Source: an uncultured Zoogloea sp. (GTDB lineage Bacteria > Pseudomonadota > Gammaproteobacteria > Burkholderiales > Rhodocyclaceae). From it: DNA of 63,565 nucleotides. Position 1 is the first letter of the stretch; each line of letters opens with the position of its first letter. Made by a program: the position numbers and the translations under genes. The DNA lies in NCBI GenBank assembly GCA_937967645.1, contig CALBTT010000157.1, positions 1-63,565 of the forward strand, given 5' to 3'. Shown here one piece after another: positions 9,106 through 17,271 of the stretch. The notes under the pieces are model-generated. The model worked only from the letters and a program-made list of their open reading frames with translations. It made no database searches and was not told the origin of the DNA.

Positions 9106-10137
9106 ATGCGCTTCGAGCTGATCCTTCCCGGCCTGTGCTGGCCTACCGGCCAGGGGCCTCACCCCGCCCGCGGCCTGCCCTTGCCCTCCCTGAGCACCCT
9201 GCTGGGTTTCAGCAAGGCCCGCTGGCTGCCCCGGACGAATCTGGAGACATTGCTGGCCACGCAGTTCCAGGTACCTGACAGCGCATCCCAGGCCCATCTG
9301 CGCCGGCTCGGGGAAGACCTGCCCGTGCCGAAAGGGGGCCACTGGCTATGCTGCGACCCCGCCCACCTGCATTTCGCCCGGGACACCCTCCTGCTCGCCG
9401 ATGCCAGCGGCCTGGCCATCCAGCGGAACGAAGCCGACACCCTGATGGCCGGCCTCAACGAACTGTTTGCCGACATCGGCCGCTTCGAGGCGCCCGCCCC
9501 CGACCGCTGGTACATCCAGCTTGCCGACATGCCGCGCCCCCGCTTCCACCCCCTGGCCGACGTCAACGGCAGGCCGGTCCAGCTCTTTCTGCCCGACGGC
9601 GAAGACGTGGCCCGCTGGGCCAGGCTGTCCAACGAGCTGGAGGTCTGGCTCTACAACCACCCGGTCAATCAAGCCCGCGAAGCCAACGGTCAGCGCACCA
9701 TCAACGGCGTCTGGCTGTGGGGCAATGGCACGCTCCCCAGCCAGGTCGTGCTCCCCTTCACCCACATCCAGGCCAACCTGCCGCTGGCCTGCGGCCATGC
9801 CCGCCAGGCAGGCATCGAGCCCGCGCCGGCCGAGCGCTATCAGCCGCCATCCGGCGCCACGCTGGCGGTTGTGGACAGTCTCCTGAAGCCTCTGCTGCAC
9901 CGGGACCCGGAGGCCTGGGCATCAGCCCTGCAGGCACTGGACCGAAACTGGTTCGCCCCCCTGCTGGCCGACCTGAAGAGCCGTCGCCTCACCCACCTGC
10001 ATATTGCCGTGCCTGACGACCAGCACAGTCTGGACCTCGACATCGCCGCCAGCGGACTGTGGAAGTTCTGGCGCAAGCCGCGCCCCCTCGATACCCTGCT
10101 GGCTTCCGCCCCCTCTCCTTCTCCGAGCACCCCATGA
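9106..10137 (+). CDS. Phosphoglycerate-mutase-like conserved protein upstream of recJ
   Basis: A 343-residue soluble protein. Similar proteins sit directly upstream of recJ in many Rhodocyclales and related betaproteobacteria, where they carry labels such as 'phosphoglycerate mutase' or 'regulatory protein'. I recognise the family only by that context and by conserved stretches (WYIQL near residue 135, NGVWLWGNG near 205, HIAVPD near 305). I see no phosphoglycerate mutase active-site signature and would not assign an enzymatic activity. The stop codon overlaps the recJ start (ATGA), so the two genes are translationally coupled. Confidence 0.6.
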   Translation: MRFELILPGLCWPTGQGPHPARGLPLPSLSTLLGFSKARWLPRTNLETLLATQFQVPDSASQAHLRRLGEDLPVPKGGHWLCCDPAHLHFARDTLLLADASGLAIQRNEADTLMAGLNELFADIGRFEAPAPDRWYIQLADMPRPRFHPLADVNGRPVQLFLPDGEDVARWARLSNELEVWLYNHPVNQAREANGQRTINGVWLWGNGTLPSQVVLPFTHIQANLPLACGHARQAGIEPAPAERYQPPSGATLAVVDSLLKPLLHRDPEAWASALQALDRNWFAPLLADLKSRRLTHLHIAVPDDQHSLDLDIAASGLWKFWRKPRPLDTLLASAPSPSPSTP

Positions 10138-11825
10138 CCCGCATCCTGCCCCGCCCCGTTCCCGGCCCTGCCGTCATGCGGCTCCTGGAAGACGGCACGC
10201 ACCCGCTGCTGGCCCGCATCTACGCGTCCCGTGGCATCTCAAACCGCCAGGAACTCGACTACGGCCTCAAGGCCCTGCTTCCGCCGGCGAGCCTGAAGGG
10301 CGTCCAGGAAGCAGCCCAGCTCCTCGCCGACGCCATCGAGGCCAACGCGCGAATGCTCATCGTGGCCGACTACGACTGTGACGGCGCCACGGCCTGTGCG
10401 GTGGGTATCCGGGCCCTGCGGGCCTTCGGTGCCGAAGTCGGCTACCTGGTGCCGAACCGCTTCGAATACGGCTACGGCCTGACCCCGGCGATCGTCGAAC
10501 TGGCCGCCCCGCTGGAGCCCGAGGTGCTGATCACGGTGGACAACGGGATCGCCAGCGTCGAGGGGGTGGCCGCCGCGCGAGAGCACGGCATGGCCACGGT
10601 GATCACCGACCACCACCTGCCCGGCGACGAGCTCCCCGAAGCCGATGTGATCGTCAATCCCAACCAGCCCGGCTGCACCTTCCAGAGCAAGTCCCTGGCC
10701 GGTGTCGGCGTGATGTTCTACACCATGCTCGCGCTACGTGCGGAACTCCGCGACCGGGGCGCCTTCGAGGGCCGGAGCGAACCCAACCTGGCCGACCTGC
10801 TCGACCTGGTGGCCCTGGGCACAGTGGCCGACGTGGTCAAGCTCGATCACAACAACCGCATCCTGGTCGCTCAAGGCCTCCAGCGCATGCGCGCCGACCG
10901 CATGCAACCGGGGGTCCGGGCGCTGTTTGCGGCAGCCGGACGCGATGCCACCAAGGCCACCACCTTCGATCTGGGATTCGCCCTCGGCCCCCGCCTCAAT
11001 GCCGCCGGCCGCCTCGCCGACATGTCCCTCGGCATCGAATGCCTGATCACCGACGACATGGGACGGGCGCTCAACATCGCCCAGGAGCTGGACAAGCTCA
11101 ACCGGGAGCGCCGCGCCATCGAGGCCGACATGCAGGAAGAGGCCCTGAGCGGACTCGACCGCATCGATCCCGGCAGCCGGGCCAGCCTGGTCATGTTCGA
11201 GCCGGAATGGCATCAGGGGGTGATCGGCATCCTGGCCGGACGCATCAAGGAGAAATTCCACCGCCCCACGATCGCCTTTGCGCGGGGCAACGAGGGCGAG
11301 CTCAAGGGTTCAGGGCGCTCGATTCCGGGCCTGCATCTGCGCGACGCGCTGGATCTGGTCACCAAGCAGGCCCCGGGAATGATCCTCAAATTCGGCGGCC
11401 ACGCCATGGCGGCCGGGCTCACCATCCCGGAAACCGAGCTGGAGCGCTTTGAGAAGGTTTTTGAAGAAGTGGTGCGCGATCTGATCGACCCGGCCGACCT
11501 GACCCGCCGCCTGGAGACCGATGGGGCACTGGAGGACAGTCTCTACAACCTCGAGACCGCCCGGCTGCTGGAGCGAGAAATCTGGGGACAGGGCTTTGCA
11601 GCCCCACTGTTCGACGATGTCTTCCGGGTGGAAAACCAGCGCATCCTCAAGGACAAGCACCTCAAGCTACAGCTGCGCAAGGGCAATACGCGGATCGACG
11701 CCATCCTGTTCAACCATTCAGAGCCCGCCGCTGCGCAGATCAGGGCCGCCTTCAGGCTGGCTGTGAACGAGTACAACGGAGTCGCCGGCATCCAGCTGAT
11801 GCTGGAGCATTTCGAGGCGGCCTGA
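10134..11825 (+). CDS. recJ: Single-stranded-DNA-specific 5'-3' exonuclease RecJ
   Basis: Exonuclease acting in RecF-pathway recombination and mismatch repair. It is 563 residues from the ATG at 10134, which overlaps the upstream stop and matches the usual length. Visible motifs of the DHH phosphoesterase family are ADYDCDGATA (motif I), the VTVDNGI-like TVDNGIAS (motif II), TDHHLPG (motif III, DHH) and VALGTVADVV (motif IV). The DHHA1 domain carries the glycine-rich SGRSIPGLHLRDAL and KFGGHAMAAGL. A C-terminal RecJ OB-fold follows. Longer reading frames extend upstream into the neighbouring gene but have no support. Confidence 0.96.
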   Translation: MTRILPRPVPGPAVMRLLEDGTHPLLARIYASRGISNRQELDYGLKALLPPASLKGVQEAAQLLADAIEANARMLIVADYDCDGATACAVGIRALRAFGAEVGYLVPNRFEYGYGLTPAIVELAAPLEPEVLITVDNGIASVEGVAAAREHGMATVITDHHLPGDELPEADVIVNPNQPGCTFQSKSLAGVGVMFYTMLALRAELRDRGAFEGRSEPNLADLLDLVALGTVADVVKLDHNNRILVAQGLQRMRADRMQPGVRALFAAAGRDATKATTFDLGFALGPRLNAAGRLADMSLGIECLITDDMGRALNIAQELDKLNRERRAIEADMQEEALSGLDRIDPGSRASLVMFEPEWHQGVIGILAGRIKEKFHRPTIAFARGNEGELKGSGRSIPGLHLRDALDLVTKQAPGMILKFGGHAMAAGLTIPETELERFEKVFEEVVRDLIDPADLTRRLETDGALEDSLYNLETARLLEREIWGQGFAAPLFDDVFRVENQRILKDKHLKLQLRKGNTRIDAILFNHSEPAAAQIRAAFRLAVNEYNGVAGIQLMLEHFEAA

Positions 11826-11869
11826 CTCCGGACGCAGAGACTCCGGACGCAGAGACTCAGGACGCAGAG
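11825..11869. repeat. 15-bp tandem repeat, three copies, between convergent genes
   Basis: ACTCCGGACGCAGAG occurs twice exactly and once as ACTCAGGACGCAGAG. The array starts in the recJ stop codon. The one-base change in the third copy creates the TGA (reverse strand) that ends the small basic protein gene. On that strand each unit would encode about five residues (VSASG) in the same frame. Confidence 0.92.
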
Positions 11870-12060
11870 GCGTCGGACCCACCCGGTTCGGAGCCCTGCG
11901 TATCCGCGGCATTGTTTGCGCCCTCAGCGGCGCCCTGGTCATCCAGAGCCTGCGGAGCGCCCGCGCGGTCATCGAGCTTGCGCAGCCGCTTGGCCTCCTG
12001 CTTGCGTTTCTTCTCCAGTTCCCGCTGGCGTTTTTCGAATGAGTAGTTGGTTTTTGCCAA
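11857..12060 (-). CDS. Small basic coiled-coil-like protein
   Basis: A 67-residue protein. The first ~30 residues (MAKTNYSFEKRQRELEKKRK...) are strongly charged and helical, the remainder is acidic and low-complexity. Short proteins with the same MAKTNYSFEKRQRE-like start are widespread in betaproteobacteria, always without an assigned function. The gene lies directly downstream of the glycine-rich RNA-binding protein on the same strand, separated by a hairpin terminator. The stop codon falls in a 15-bp tandem repeat, so the tail length may vary between strains. Confidence 0.65.
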   Translation of the reverse strand: MAKTNYSFEKRQRELEKKRKQEAKRLRKLDDRAGAPQALDDQGAAEGANNAADTQGSEPGGSDASAS

Positions 12061-12077
12061 GACGGGGCCCTTTAAAG

Positions 12078-12114
12078 AAAAAAATCACCCTCCGCGGTCT
12101 TCAACAGCCGCGGA
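12078..12114 (-). terminator. Rho-independent terminator of the RRM-protein gene
   Basis: On the reverse strand a TCCGCGG / CCGCGGA stem with a 10-base loop is followed after GGGTGA by seven Ts. It sits between the RRM gene and the small basic protein gene. Confidence 0.8.
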
Positions 12115-12184
12115 AAGGATGAAAAGCAAACCTGATGCTGAAGCCCGACAACGCCGGGCCTGGGATTTACGGTCAGCTGTGCGC

Positions 12185-12571
12185 TCAGTAGCGACCACCG
12201 CCGCCGAAACCGCCACCGCCGCCGGGGCCACGACGACCACCGCCACCGCCGCCACCGAAACCACCACCACCGGGGCCGCGACGACCACCGCCGCCACCGC
12301 CGCCAAAACCGCCACTGCGCGGCTCCTGCGGACGAGCCTCGTTGACCGTCAGGTTACGACCGTCGCAACTCTTGCCATTGAGGGCGGAAATGGCTGCCTG
12401 CGCCTCCTGGTCGGAAGACATTTCGACAAATCCGAAACCCTTGGAGCGGCCTGTTTCACGATCCATGATCACTTGGGCCGAAGTCACAGTACCGAATTCG
12501 CCAAAGATCTCTTCCAGACGACTCTTATCTACGCTGTAGGACAGATTGCCCACATAAAGCTTAGTACCCAA
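12185..12571 (-). CDS. Glycine-rich RNA-binding protein with one RRM
   Basis: A 128-residue single-RRM protein of the bacterial/cyanobacterial-type RNP family, which binds single-stranded RNA and is often cold- or stress-linked. RNP2 (LYVGNLSYSV) and RNP1 (SKGFGFVEM) are intact. The C-terminal third is arginine/glycine-rich, built from two near-identical GGFGGGGGGGRRGPGG blocks. The start is decided by the family N-terminus (xGTKLYVGNL): a TTG at 12571 with GGAG upstream. No in-frame ATG is nearer than 12631, which would add 20 unrelated residues. A terminator follows at 12078-12114. Confidence 0.85.
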   Translation of the reverse strand: MGTKLYVGNLSYSVDKSRLEEIFGEFGTVTSAQVIMDRETGRSKGFGFVEMSSDQEAQAAISALNGKSCDGRNLTVNEARPQEPRSGGFGGGGGGGRRGPGGGGFGGGGGGGRRGPGGGGGFGGGGRY

Positions 12572-12794
12572 TTGACGCGCTCCATTCAGAAAGGCGGCCT
12601 TGAGGCGGTCCGCGCATAGACACAATAGCAAGGCATCTCACGCGCGTCGAATGTTTTCGTATTGATTCGGCAAGCGTATTTCGCCCTGCCCAGCCCCCTC
12701 GCGCCGGAGGGGGTGCAGCCACCCCTGGCGACGCACCAACTGGAGGCACGGCAAGGCCTTCCATGCCCCATGAAAGGGCCTCGCCGGCGCGTCG

Positions 12795-13322
12795 CTAAAG
12801 GCCTTCCAGCAGACGCTCGCAGGCAGCGATGTTGTCCAGGTGGGAGGTTCGCATCAGCTCCAGCATGTCGCGCGCAGCGAGATCCTCGATGCGCGGCAGC
12901 ACCTCGGAAATACGCTTGACCACCCACATCTGGCCACGGTTCAGGAACTCCAGACGCGGCACCAGCCCATCGATGGCCAGGGTCCGCCCGACAAAGGCTC
13001 CCGTCTCGTGGGAAGGCGCACCGCCGAGGCGCCGGATCGTCTTGTACAGGACGACGGCATTGGCCCCTTCATCCTGCTGCAGGCGCACCAGAAGCTCCCT
13101 TGCGGGGGAGCGGGGATCGAGGCCGTCACGGAGCACCGCCAACACCTTGGCCCCGGCCCGCTCGGCCTCGAGCAGTGCGTTCAGCGCCGCCTCGATCTCG
13201 GGGTCAAGCAAGGCCCCTTCTTGCGGAACCTCGCCGAAATAGTCGGGAAACTCGTCGGCCATGCAGGGGGGCGATCCGGGGCCTTCCAGCTCGGGGGAGG
13301 ATTTGGGACGCGGGGGACTCAT
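12795..13322 (-). CDS. Conserved protein of unknown function, helical
   Basis: A 175-residue protein from an ATG at 13322 with a good AGGAG seven bases upstream; an open frame extends further to 13442 but is proline-rich and unsupported. The N-terminal ~40 residues are low-complexity. The rest (~45-175) is mostly helical with conserved-looking stretches EIEAALNALLEAERAGAKVL, VLYKTIRRLGGAPS, GAFVGRTLAI and LARDMLELMRTSHLDNIAACE. The acid and His spacing recalls ferritin-like or haemerythrin-like four-helix bundles, but I cannot assign metal ligands. No operon partner is obvious: the RRM gene is 223 bp downstream and the patatin gene 169 bp upstream. Confidence 0.6.
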   Translation of the reverse strand: MSPPRPKSSPELEGPGSPPCMADEFPDYFGEVPQEGALLDPEIEAALNALLEAERAGAKVLAVLRDGLDPRSPARELLVRLQQDEGANAVVLYKTIRRLGGAPSHETGAFVGRTLAIDGLVPRLEFLNRGQMWVVKRISEVLPRIEDLAARDMLELMRTSHLDNIAACERLLEGL

Positions 13323-13491
13323 GAAGACTCCTGATGAACACGGCTCCCGCGGCGGACCGGACGGCGGATAGCCACAACTCTGAAAGGGCGAAGCACCAGC
13401 CCCGCAGGGCCAACCCGGGTGATGCGCAACTTCGCTCCGCAAGGCTACCCGGCTGCCCGGAACGGGGCCTTGACCTGTGATAGGGCGGCGC

Positions 13492-14394
13492 CTAGGTCCG
13501 TCGGAACCCGCCCAGCCGCTCCCGGATCACCGGCCCCAGGCGGTGAGCAGCCAGGAAGCCCGCCGCGATGAAGACTTTGCGGGAGCTGAAGTCCGTACTG
13601 CGCGCCCGCCCCAGATCAGGCCGGATGATGAGATCCGCGCCCGCAGTCTCATTGCTGCGCAGCGACTGGCTCATGATCTCGAAGGAGCGCTGCAGCAGCT
13701 CGAACAGCCCACCCTGCGGCTCGCTGCCCTGATCCGCGCCTCCCACGTCCACCGCCACCACGAGATCGGCCCCGAGCTGCCGCGCCGTCCTGACCGGGAC
13801 GGGGCTGATCAGGCCGCCGTCGAGGTACTCCTGCCCCCCCTGCTCGGCCGGCACGAAGACCCCGGGTATGCTGCAGGAGGCGCGCACCGCGAAACCCGGG
13901 TCGCCGTTGCGCAATACCACCAGATCGCCCTGGGGATAGCGGGTCGCCACGGCCGCGAAGCGGGTCGGGAAGGACTCGATCGGACGCCCCTTGAGGGACT
14001 GGCTGACAAAATTCTGCAGGGCCTGCCCGGTCACCATGCCGCGGGGCGCCGTGCCCTGGACAAGGTCGATGATCTCGGTATCCCGGACCCGCAGGGCCAG
14101 CTCCTCCATGCGGTCGCCGGAGACCCCGGCCGCCCAGAACGCCCCGACCAGGCTTCCCGCGCTGCACCCGACGATCAGGTCGGGCTGGATGCCGAGGGCC
14201 TCAAAGGCCTTGACCACGCCGATATGGGCAAACCCCCGGGCTGAACCCCCGCCCAGCACGACGGCCAGCCGGGGACGCTCGCCTCGAACGGTCCTGGCAG
14301 GCCGGTCGGCTGCCAGGGTTGCGGTAGCAGGCATGGCCAGCCCGGCCAGCGCAGCCTGCAGTACACGCCGACGGCGGATATCCGGCGGATTCAT
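13492..14394 (-). CDS. Patatin-like phospholipase (RssA/NTE type), exported
   Basis: A 300-residue serine hydrolase of the patatin family. An N-terminal twin-arginine-like segment (RRRRVLQAALAGLAM...ATLAA) suggests export. The oxyanion-hole glycines (LGGGSARGFAHIGV), the nucleophile elbow GCSAGS (Ser about residue 80) and the catalytic Asp motif DGG (about residue 194) are all present. It should therefore be an active lipid acyl hydrolase; the substrate is unknown. Its first codon overlaps the stop of the upstream OmpA-lipoprotein gene by 4 bp, so the two are co-translated and probably both act at the cell envelope. Confidence 0.9.
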   Translation of the reverse strand: MNPPDIRRRRVLQAALAGLAMPATATLAADRPARTVRGERPRLAVVLGGGSARGFAHIGVVKAFEALGIQPDLIVGCSAGSLVGAFWAAGVSGDRMEELALRVRDTEIIDLVQGTAPRGMVTGQALQNFVSQSLKGRPIESFPTRFAAVATRYPQGDLVVLRNGDPGFAVRASCSIPGVFVPAEQGGQEYLDGGLISPVPVRTARQLGADLVVAVDVGGADQGSEPQGGLFELLQRSFEIMSQSLRSNETAGADLIIRPDLGRARSTDFSSRKVFIAAGFLAAHRLGPVIRERLGGFRRT

Positions 14395-14978
14395 CGGGAT
14401 GCCTTGTCGCGTCCGGTGAAGCGGGCATTCAACTCGGCCTTGAGCTTGCTGAAGGCCGCCTCGAAGGCGCCGTCGTCTTCGCCCTGGATCAGGTTGTCGA
14501 CCTTCTCGTCGAGAATGACGATCTCGACCCGCCGGTTCACCCGCCGGCCGGCCTCGGAGTCATTGGGGGCGATCGGTCTGGAGAAGCCATGCCCGATCAC
14601 CGCCAGCCGGGATTCGGGAACCCCCCGCGCAATCAGCGCCTGCCTTACGGCGATGGCACGATTGACAGACAGCACGAGGTTGCCGCCCTCCGGCCCGACC
14701 GAGTCGGTGTGACCTTCGAGGGAGACGGACTTGACGGTCCTTTCGGTGAGCAGCCAGGCGACCCGGTCCATGTAGGGGCTGGACAGGGCGGGATTGAGCT
14801 CAGCCCTGCCGAAATCGAAAAGGATGTCCTCCGGCAGCCAGACAAGGACCCCTCTGTCGAGCTGGCTGACGGGCAGGCGCACGGGGGCGGAGGAAGACAC
14901 CGGTGGCGTGGCGGCGCACGCCGCGAGCACCATGGCCGCCAGGCAGGGGGCGGCGGCACGCGAGAGGAAACGGAACAT
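14391..14978 (-). CDS. OmpA-domain lipoprotein
   Basis: A 195-residue lipoprotein: signal sequence with lipobox LAAC (cysteine ~21), then an OmpA-like peptidoglycan-binding domain (~50-160). The domain is recognised by ILFDFGRAELNP, LEGHTDSVGPEGGNLVLSVNRAIAVRQAL and NRRVEIVI. The SxxRA element is SVNRA as expected for binding diaminopimelate. A charged C-terminal helix follows (~165-195). It would tether the outer membrane to the cell wall. First gene of a two-gene operon with the patatin, which it overlaps by 4 bp. Confidence 0.9.
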   Translation of the reverse strand: MFRFLSRAAAPCLAAMVLAACAATPPVSSSAPVRLPVSQLDRGVLVWLPEDILFDFGRAELNPALSSPYMDRVAWLLTERTVKSVSLEGHTDSVGPEGGNLVLSVNRAIAVRQALIARGVPESRLAVIGHGFSRPIAPNDSEAGRRVNRRVEIVILDEKVDNLIQGEDDGAFEAAFSKLKAELNARFTGRDKASR

Positions 14979-15087
14979 CCTGAAGAACCTGTCGGATAGA
15001 CACGCCCACAGAGGCTACAGGAACGGCACAGCCTGTCTTTCAAATCTTGTTAAACCGCAGCGCGCCCAGGCCGGCCGGCGCAGTCGC

Positions 15088-17118
15088 TCAGCGCCGGGAC
15101 AGGCTCACCTGGTCACGACCAGACCGTTTGGCCTCATACATCGCCCGGTCGGCCGCCAGCAACAGGCTGGACTCGCTGCGCCCGTCATCCGGGTACAGGG
15201 CCACACCGATGCTCGAGGAGACCTCGAGGCTGAGTCCGGACACCAGGAAGGGGGCGACCAGTGCGCTGCGGATCTTCTCGGCAACCCTGAGGGCATCATC
15301 CGACACCTCGACCCGTGGCAGCAGCACCACGAACTCGTCGCCCCCGAAGCGCCCGACGGTGTCGGACTCGCGCACGCAGTCCCGCATGCGCTGTGCGGCC
15401 TCCCGCAACAGGAGATCGCCGACCGCATGGCCATGGGTGTCATTCACCGGCTTGAAACGATCCAGGTCGATATACAGCAGCGCCACCCCATGGCTCTCCC
15501 GGCGTGCCGAGGCCAGGGCCTGGGACAGACGGTCGGTGACCAGTGCCCGGTTGGGCAGGCCGGTCAGGGTGTCATGCTCGGCCAGGTAGGCGATACGCTC
15601 CTGCGACGCGCGGCGCTCGGTGATATCCCGGGTCACCCCCTGGAGCTCCAGACCGCCGGTGCGCAGGTTGACGCTGTAGGTGGACACGATCTCGGTCCAT
15701 ACCGTGGAGCCGTCCTTGCAGGGCTGCTCGAAAATGTCGGTGTAGAACTGCCGGTGATCCGGGTCCGCCCGGAACGCCCGCGCGCGCTGACGTATCAGGT
15801 TGCGCAGCGCCCCCCGCTCCTGGGCCTGGAACGACAGGTCGATGGTCGTCCCGACCAGTTCGGCGGCCGTGTAGCCCCGCAGCCCTTCGATGGACGGACT
15901 CACATAGGTGTAGCGCAGGGAATCCGCATCGGCAATCCAGGCCACGTCCTTCATGCTCTCGGTCAGCAGCCGATACTTCAATTCACTGGCGTGCAGGTCG
16001 TCCACCGCCCGGCGCGACTCGGCCACGCTCACCACCAGGCGCCGGTTAATCCGGTGGATGTAGGCCGCGACGCCCGCCACCAGCACGATCGCTGCCAGGG
16101 CGGCGCCGAGGTAGAGGCGCAGCCCTTCGAGATCCGCCTTGCCGTCATCCGTGAACAGGAAGCCGGAGTAGTCGAACTGGCGCGGCAGCATCCCCATGTC
16201 ACCATACACATCGGCAATCTGCTGCCAGCGGGCCGGGCTCATGTAACCGACCTCGACCAGGTCCGACTGGATCAGCGGCATCATCTCCCGGGCCTCGAAC
16301 AGCAGGAAGTCCAGCGACTGATCCGGCGCGTAGCGGGTCTGGATCAGCGCCGCGATCTCCTCCGGATGCTCCATCGCATAGCGCCAGCCCTTCAGGCTGG
16401 CCTGGCGAAAGGCGCGTACCAGTTCAGGCCGCTGACGCAGCTGGCTTTCGGTGGTGAACAGGTTGTCCCCGTAGAAATCCACCCCACCCGAGCGCGGTGT
16501 GAACATGCGGTAGGCCACGCCCACCCGCTCCAGATGGTAGGGCTCGACGGAAGAGTAGGCGGACATGGCATCGACGCGCCCTTCCACCAGATCATTGATG
16601 TCGAAGGAGTGCTCCACCTGACGCAGGCCGTCCACCGGCACCTGCTCGCGCCGCAGGTAGGCCAGGAGCTCATCGGAGCCCCGCTCGATCATCACCTTCC
16701 GCCCGGCCAGGTCGGCCATGCTGCGGACCGCCGAATCCCGGCGGGTCAGCAGCACGAGCGGCGAATGCTGGAACACCGCGGCGAGCACCACCACCGGCTG
16801 CCCCGCCTTCCTGGCGAGCAACAGCCCGCTCATCCCCACTCCGAAATCGGCCCTTCCGCTGAGCACCTCTCCCAGCACATCCGTCCGGGGCGTGGCCTCC
16901 AGCAAGCGGACATCGAGCCCGGCGGCCTTGTAGTAGCCCTTCTCCTGCGCCGCGTAATAACCCGCGAACTGGAAGCCGTGGGTCCACTTGAGCTGCAGGG
17001 TCACCGGCGTCTGGGCCCACAGGGCGGAGACCTGGAACAGCAACATCAGGCCAGCCAGGCCACGAAGCAGGAGCGAACCGGAGAAAGACCGGCGAACAGG
17101 AGGCATGAATGGGCGCAT
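15088..17118 (-). CDS. NMT1/THI5-type periplasmic binding domain - PAS - GGDEF diguanylate cyclase
   Basis: A 676-residue transmembrane sensor. Signal/anchor at ~5-35; periplasmic NMT1/THI5-like solute-binding domain at ~40-290 (LQLKWTHGFQFAGYYAAQEKGYY is the family signature). A membrane helix at ~333-358 precedes a PAS domain (~385-500) and a GGDEF domain (~515-676). The GGDEF active site is intact, and RESD placed five residues before it is a standard inhibitory I-site, so c-di-GMP synthesis with product feedback is likely. The ligand may be a pyrimidine- or riboflavin-like molecule, as for other NMT1 domains, but this is inference. ATG at 17118 preferred; a TTG at 17136 is possible. Divergent from a TonB-dependent receptor 154 bp away. 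Confidence 0.9.
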   Translation of the reverse strand: MRPFMPPVRRSFSGSLLLRGLAGLMLLFQVSALWAQTPVTLQLKWTHGFQFAGYYAAQEKGYYKAAGLDVRLLEATPRTDVLGEVLSGRADFGVGMSGLLLARKAGQPVVVLAAVFQHSPLVLLTRRDSAVRSMADLAGRKVMIERGSDELLAYLRREQVPVDGLRQVEHSFDINDLVEGRVDAMSAYSSVEPYHLERVGVAYRMFTPRSGGVDFYGDNLFTTESQLRQRPELVRAFRQASLKGWRYAMEHPEEIAALIQTRYAPDQSLDFLLFEAREMMPLIQSDLVEVGYMSPARWQQIADVYGDMGMLPRQFDYSGFLFTDDGKADLEGLRLYLGAALAAIVLVAGVAAYIHRINRRLVVSVAESRRAVDDLHASELKYRLLTESMKDVAWIADADSLRYTYVSPSIEGLRGYTAAELVGTTIDLSFQAQERGALRNLIRQRARAFRADPDHRQFYTDIFEQPCKDGSTVWTEIVSTYSVNLRTGGLELQGVTRDITERRASQERIAYLAEHDTLTGLPNRALVTDRLSQALASARRESHGVALLYIDLDRFKPVNDTHGHAVGDLLLREAAQRMRDCVRESDTVGRFGGDEFVVLLPRVEVSDDALRVAEKIRSALVAPFLVSGLSLEVSSSIGVALYPDDGRSESSLLLAADRAMYEAKRSGRDQVSLSRR

Positions 17119-17180
17119 GTTCAGACGAGCTTTCAAGTATACCGGCTAGCCTGTGGCCGCTGCGCCCCGGCGGAATCACG

Positions 17181-17197
17181 ATTTTCATGAGGAAAAT
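17181..17197. promoter_or_regulatory. Inverted repeat in the divergent promoter region
   Basis: ATTTTC-ATGAG-GAAAAT lies between the GGDEF sensor gene and the TonB-receptor gene. Its position would suit an operator, but it does not match the Fur consensus and no TPP-riboswitch elements are seen nearby. Confidence 0.3.
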
Positions 17198-17271
17198 GTC
17201 CGCCGATGCAGGTATTGTTTCCGGCGCTTCCGGCCACCTCCCGGACATAACAGCCTTCGGAGACACGCAAC

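Noticed and set aside
10059..11825. Extended RecJ start at 10059
   Set aside because: Overlaps the upstream gene by 79 bp; the ATG at 10134 gives coupled ATGA overlap and the usual RecJ N-terminus.
17119..17271. TPP riboswitch between the NMT1-domain gene and the TonB receptor
   Set aside because: The conserved CTGAGA and pyrophosphate-helix elements are absent.
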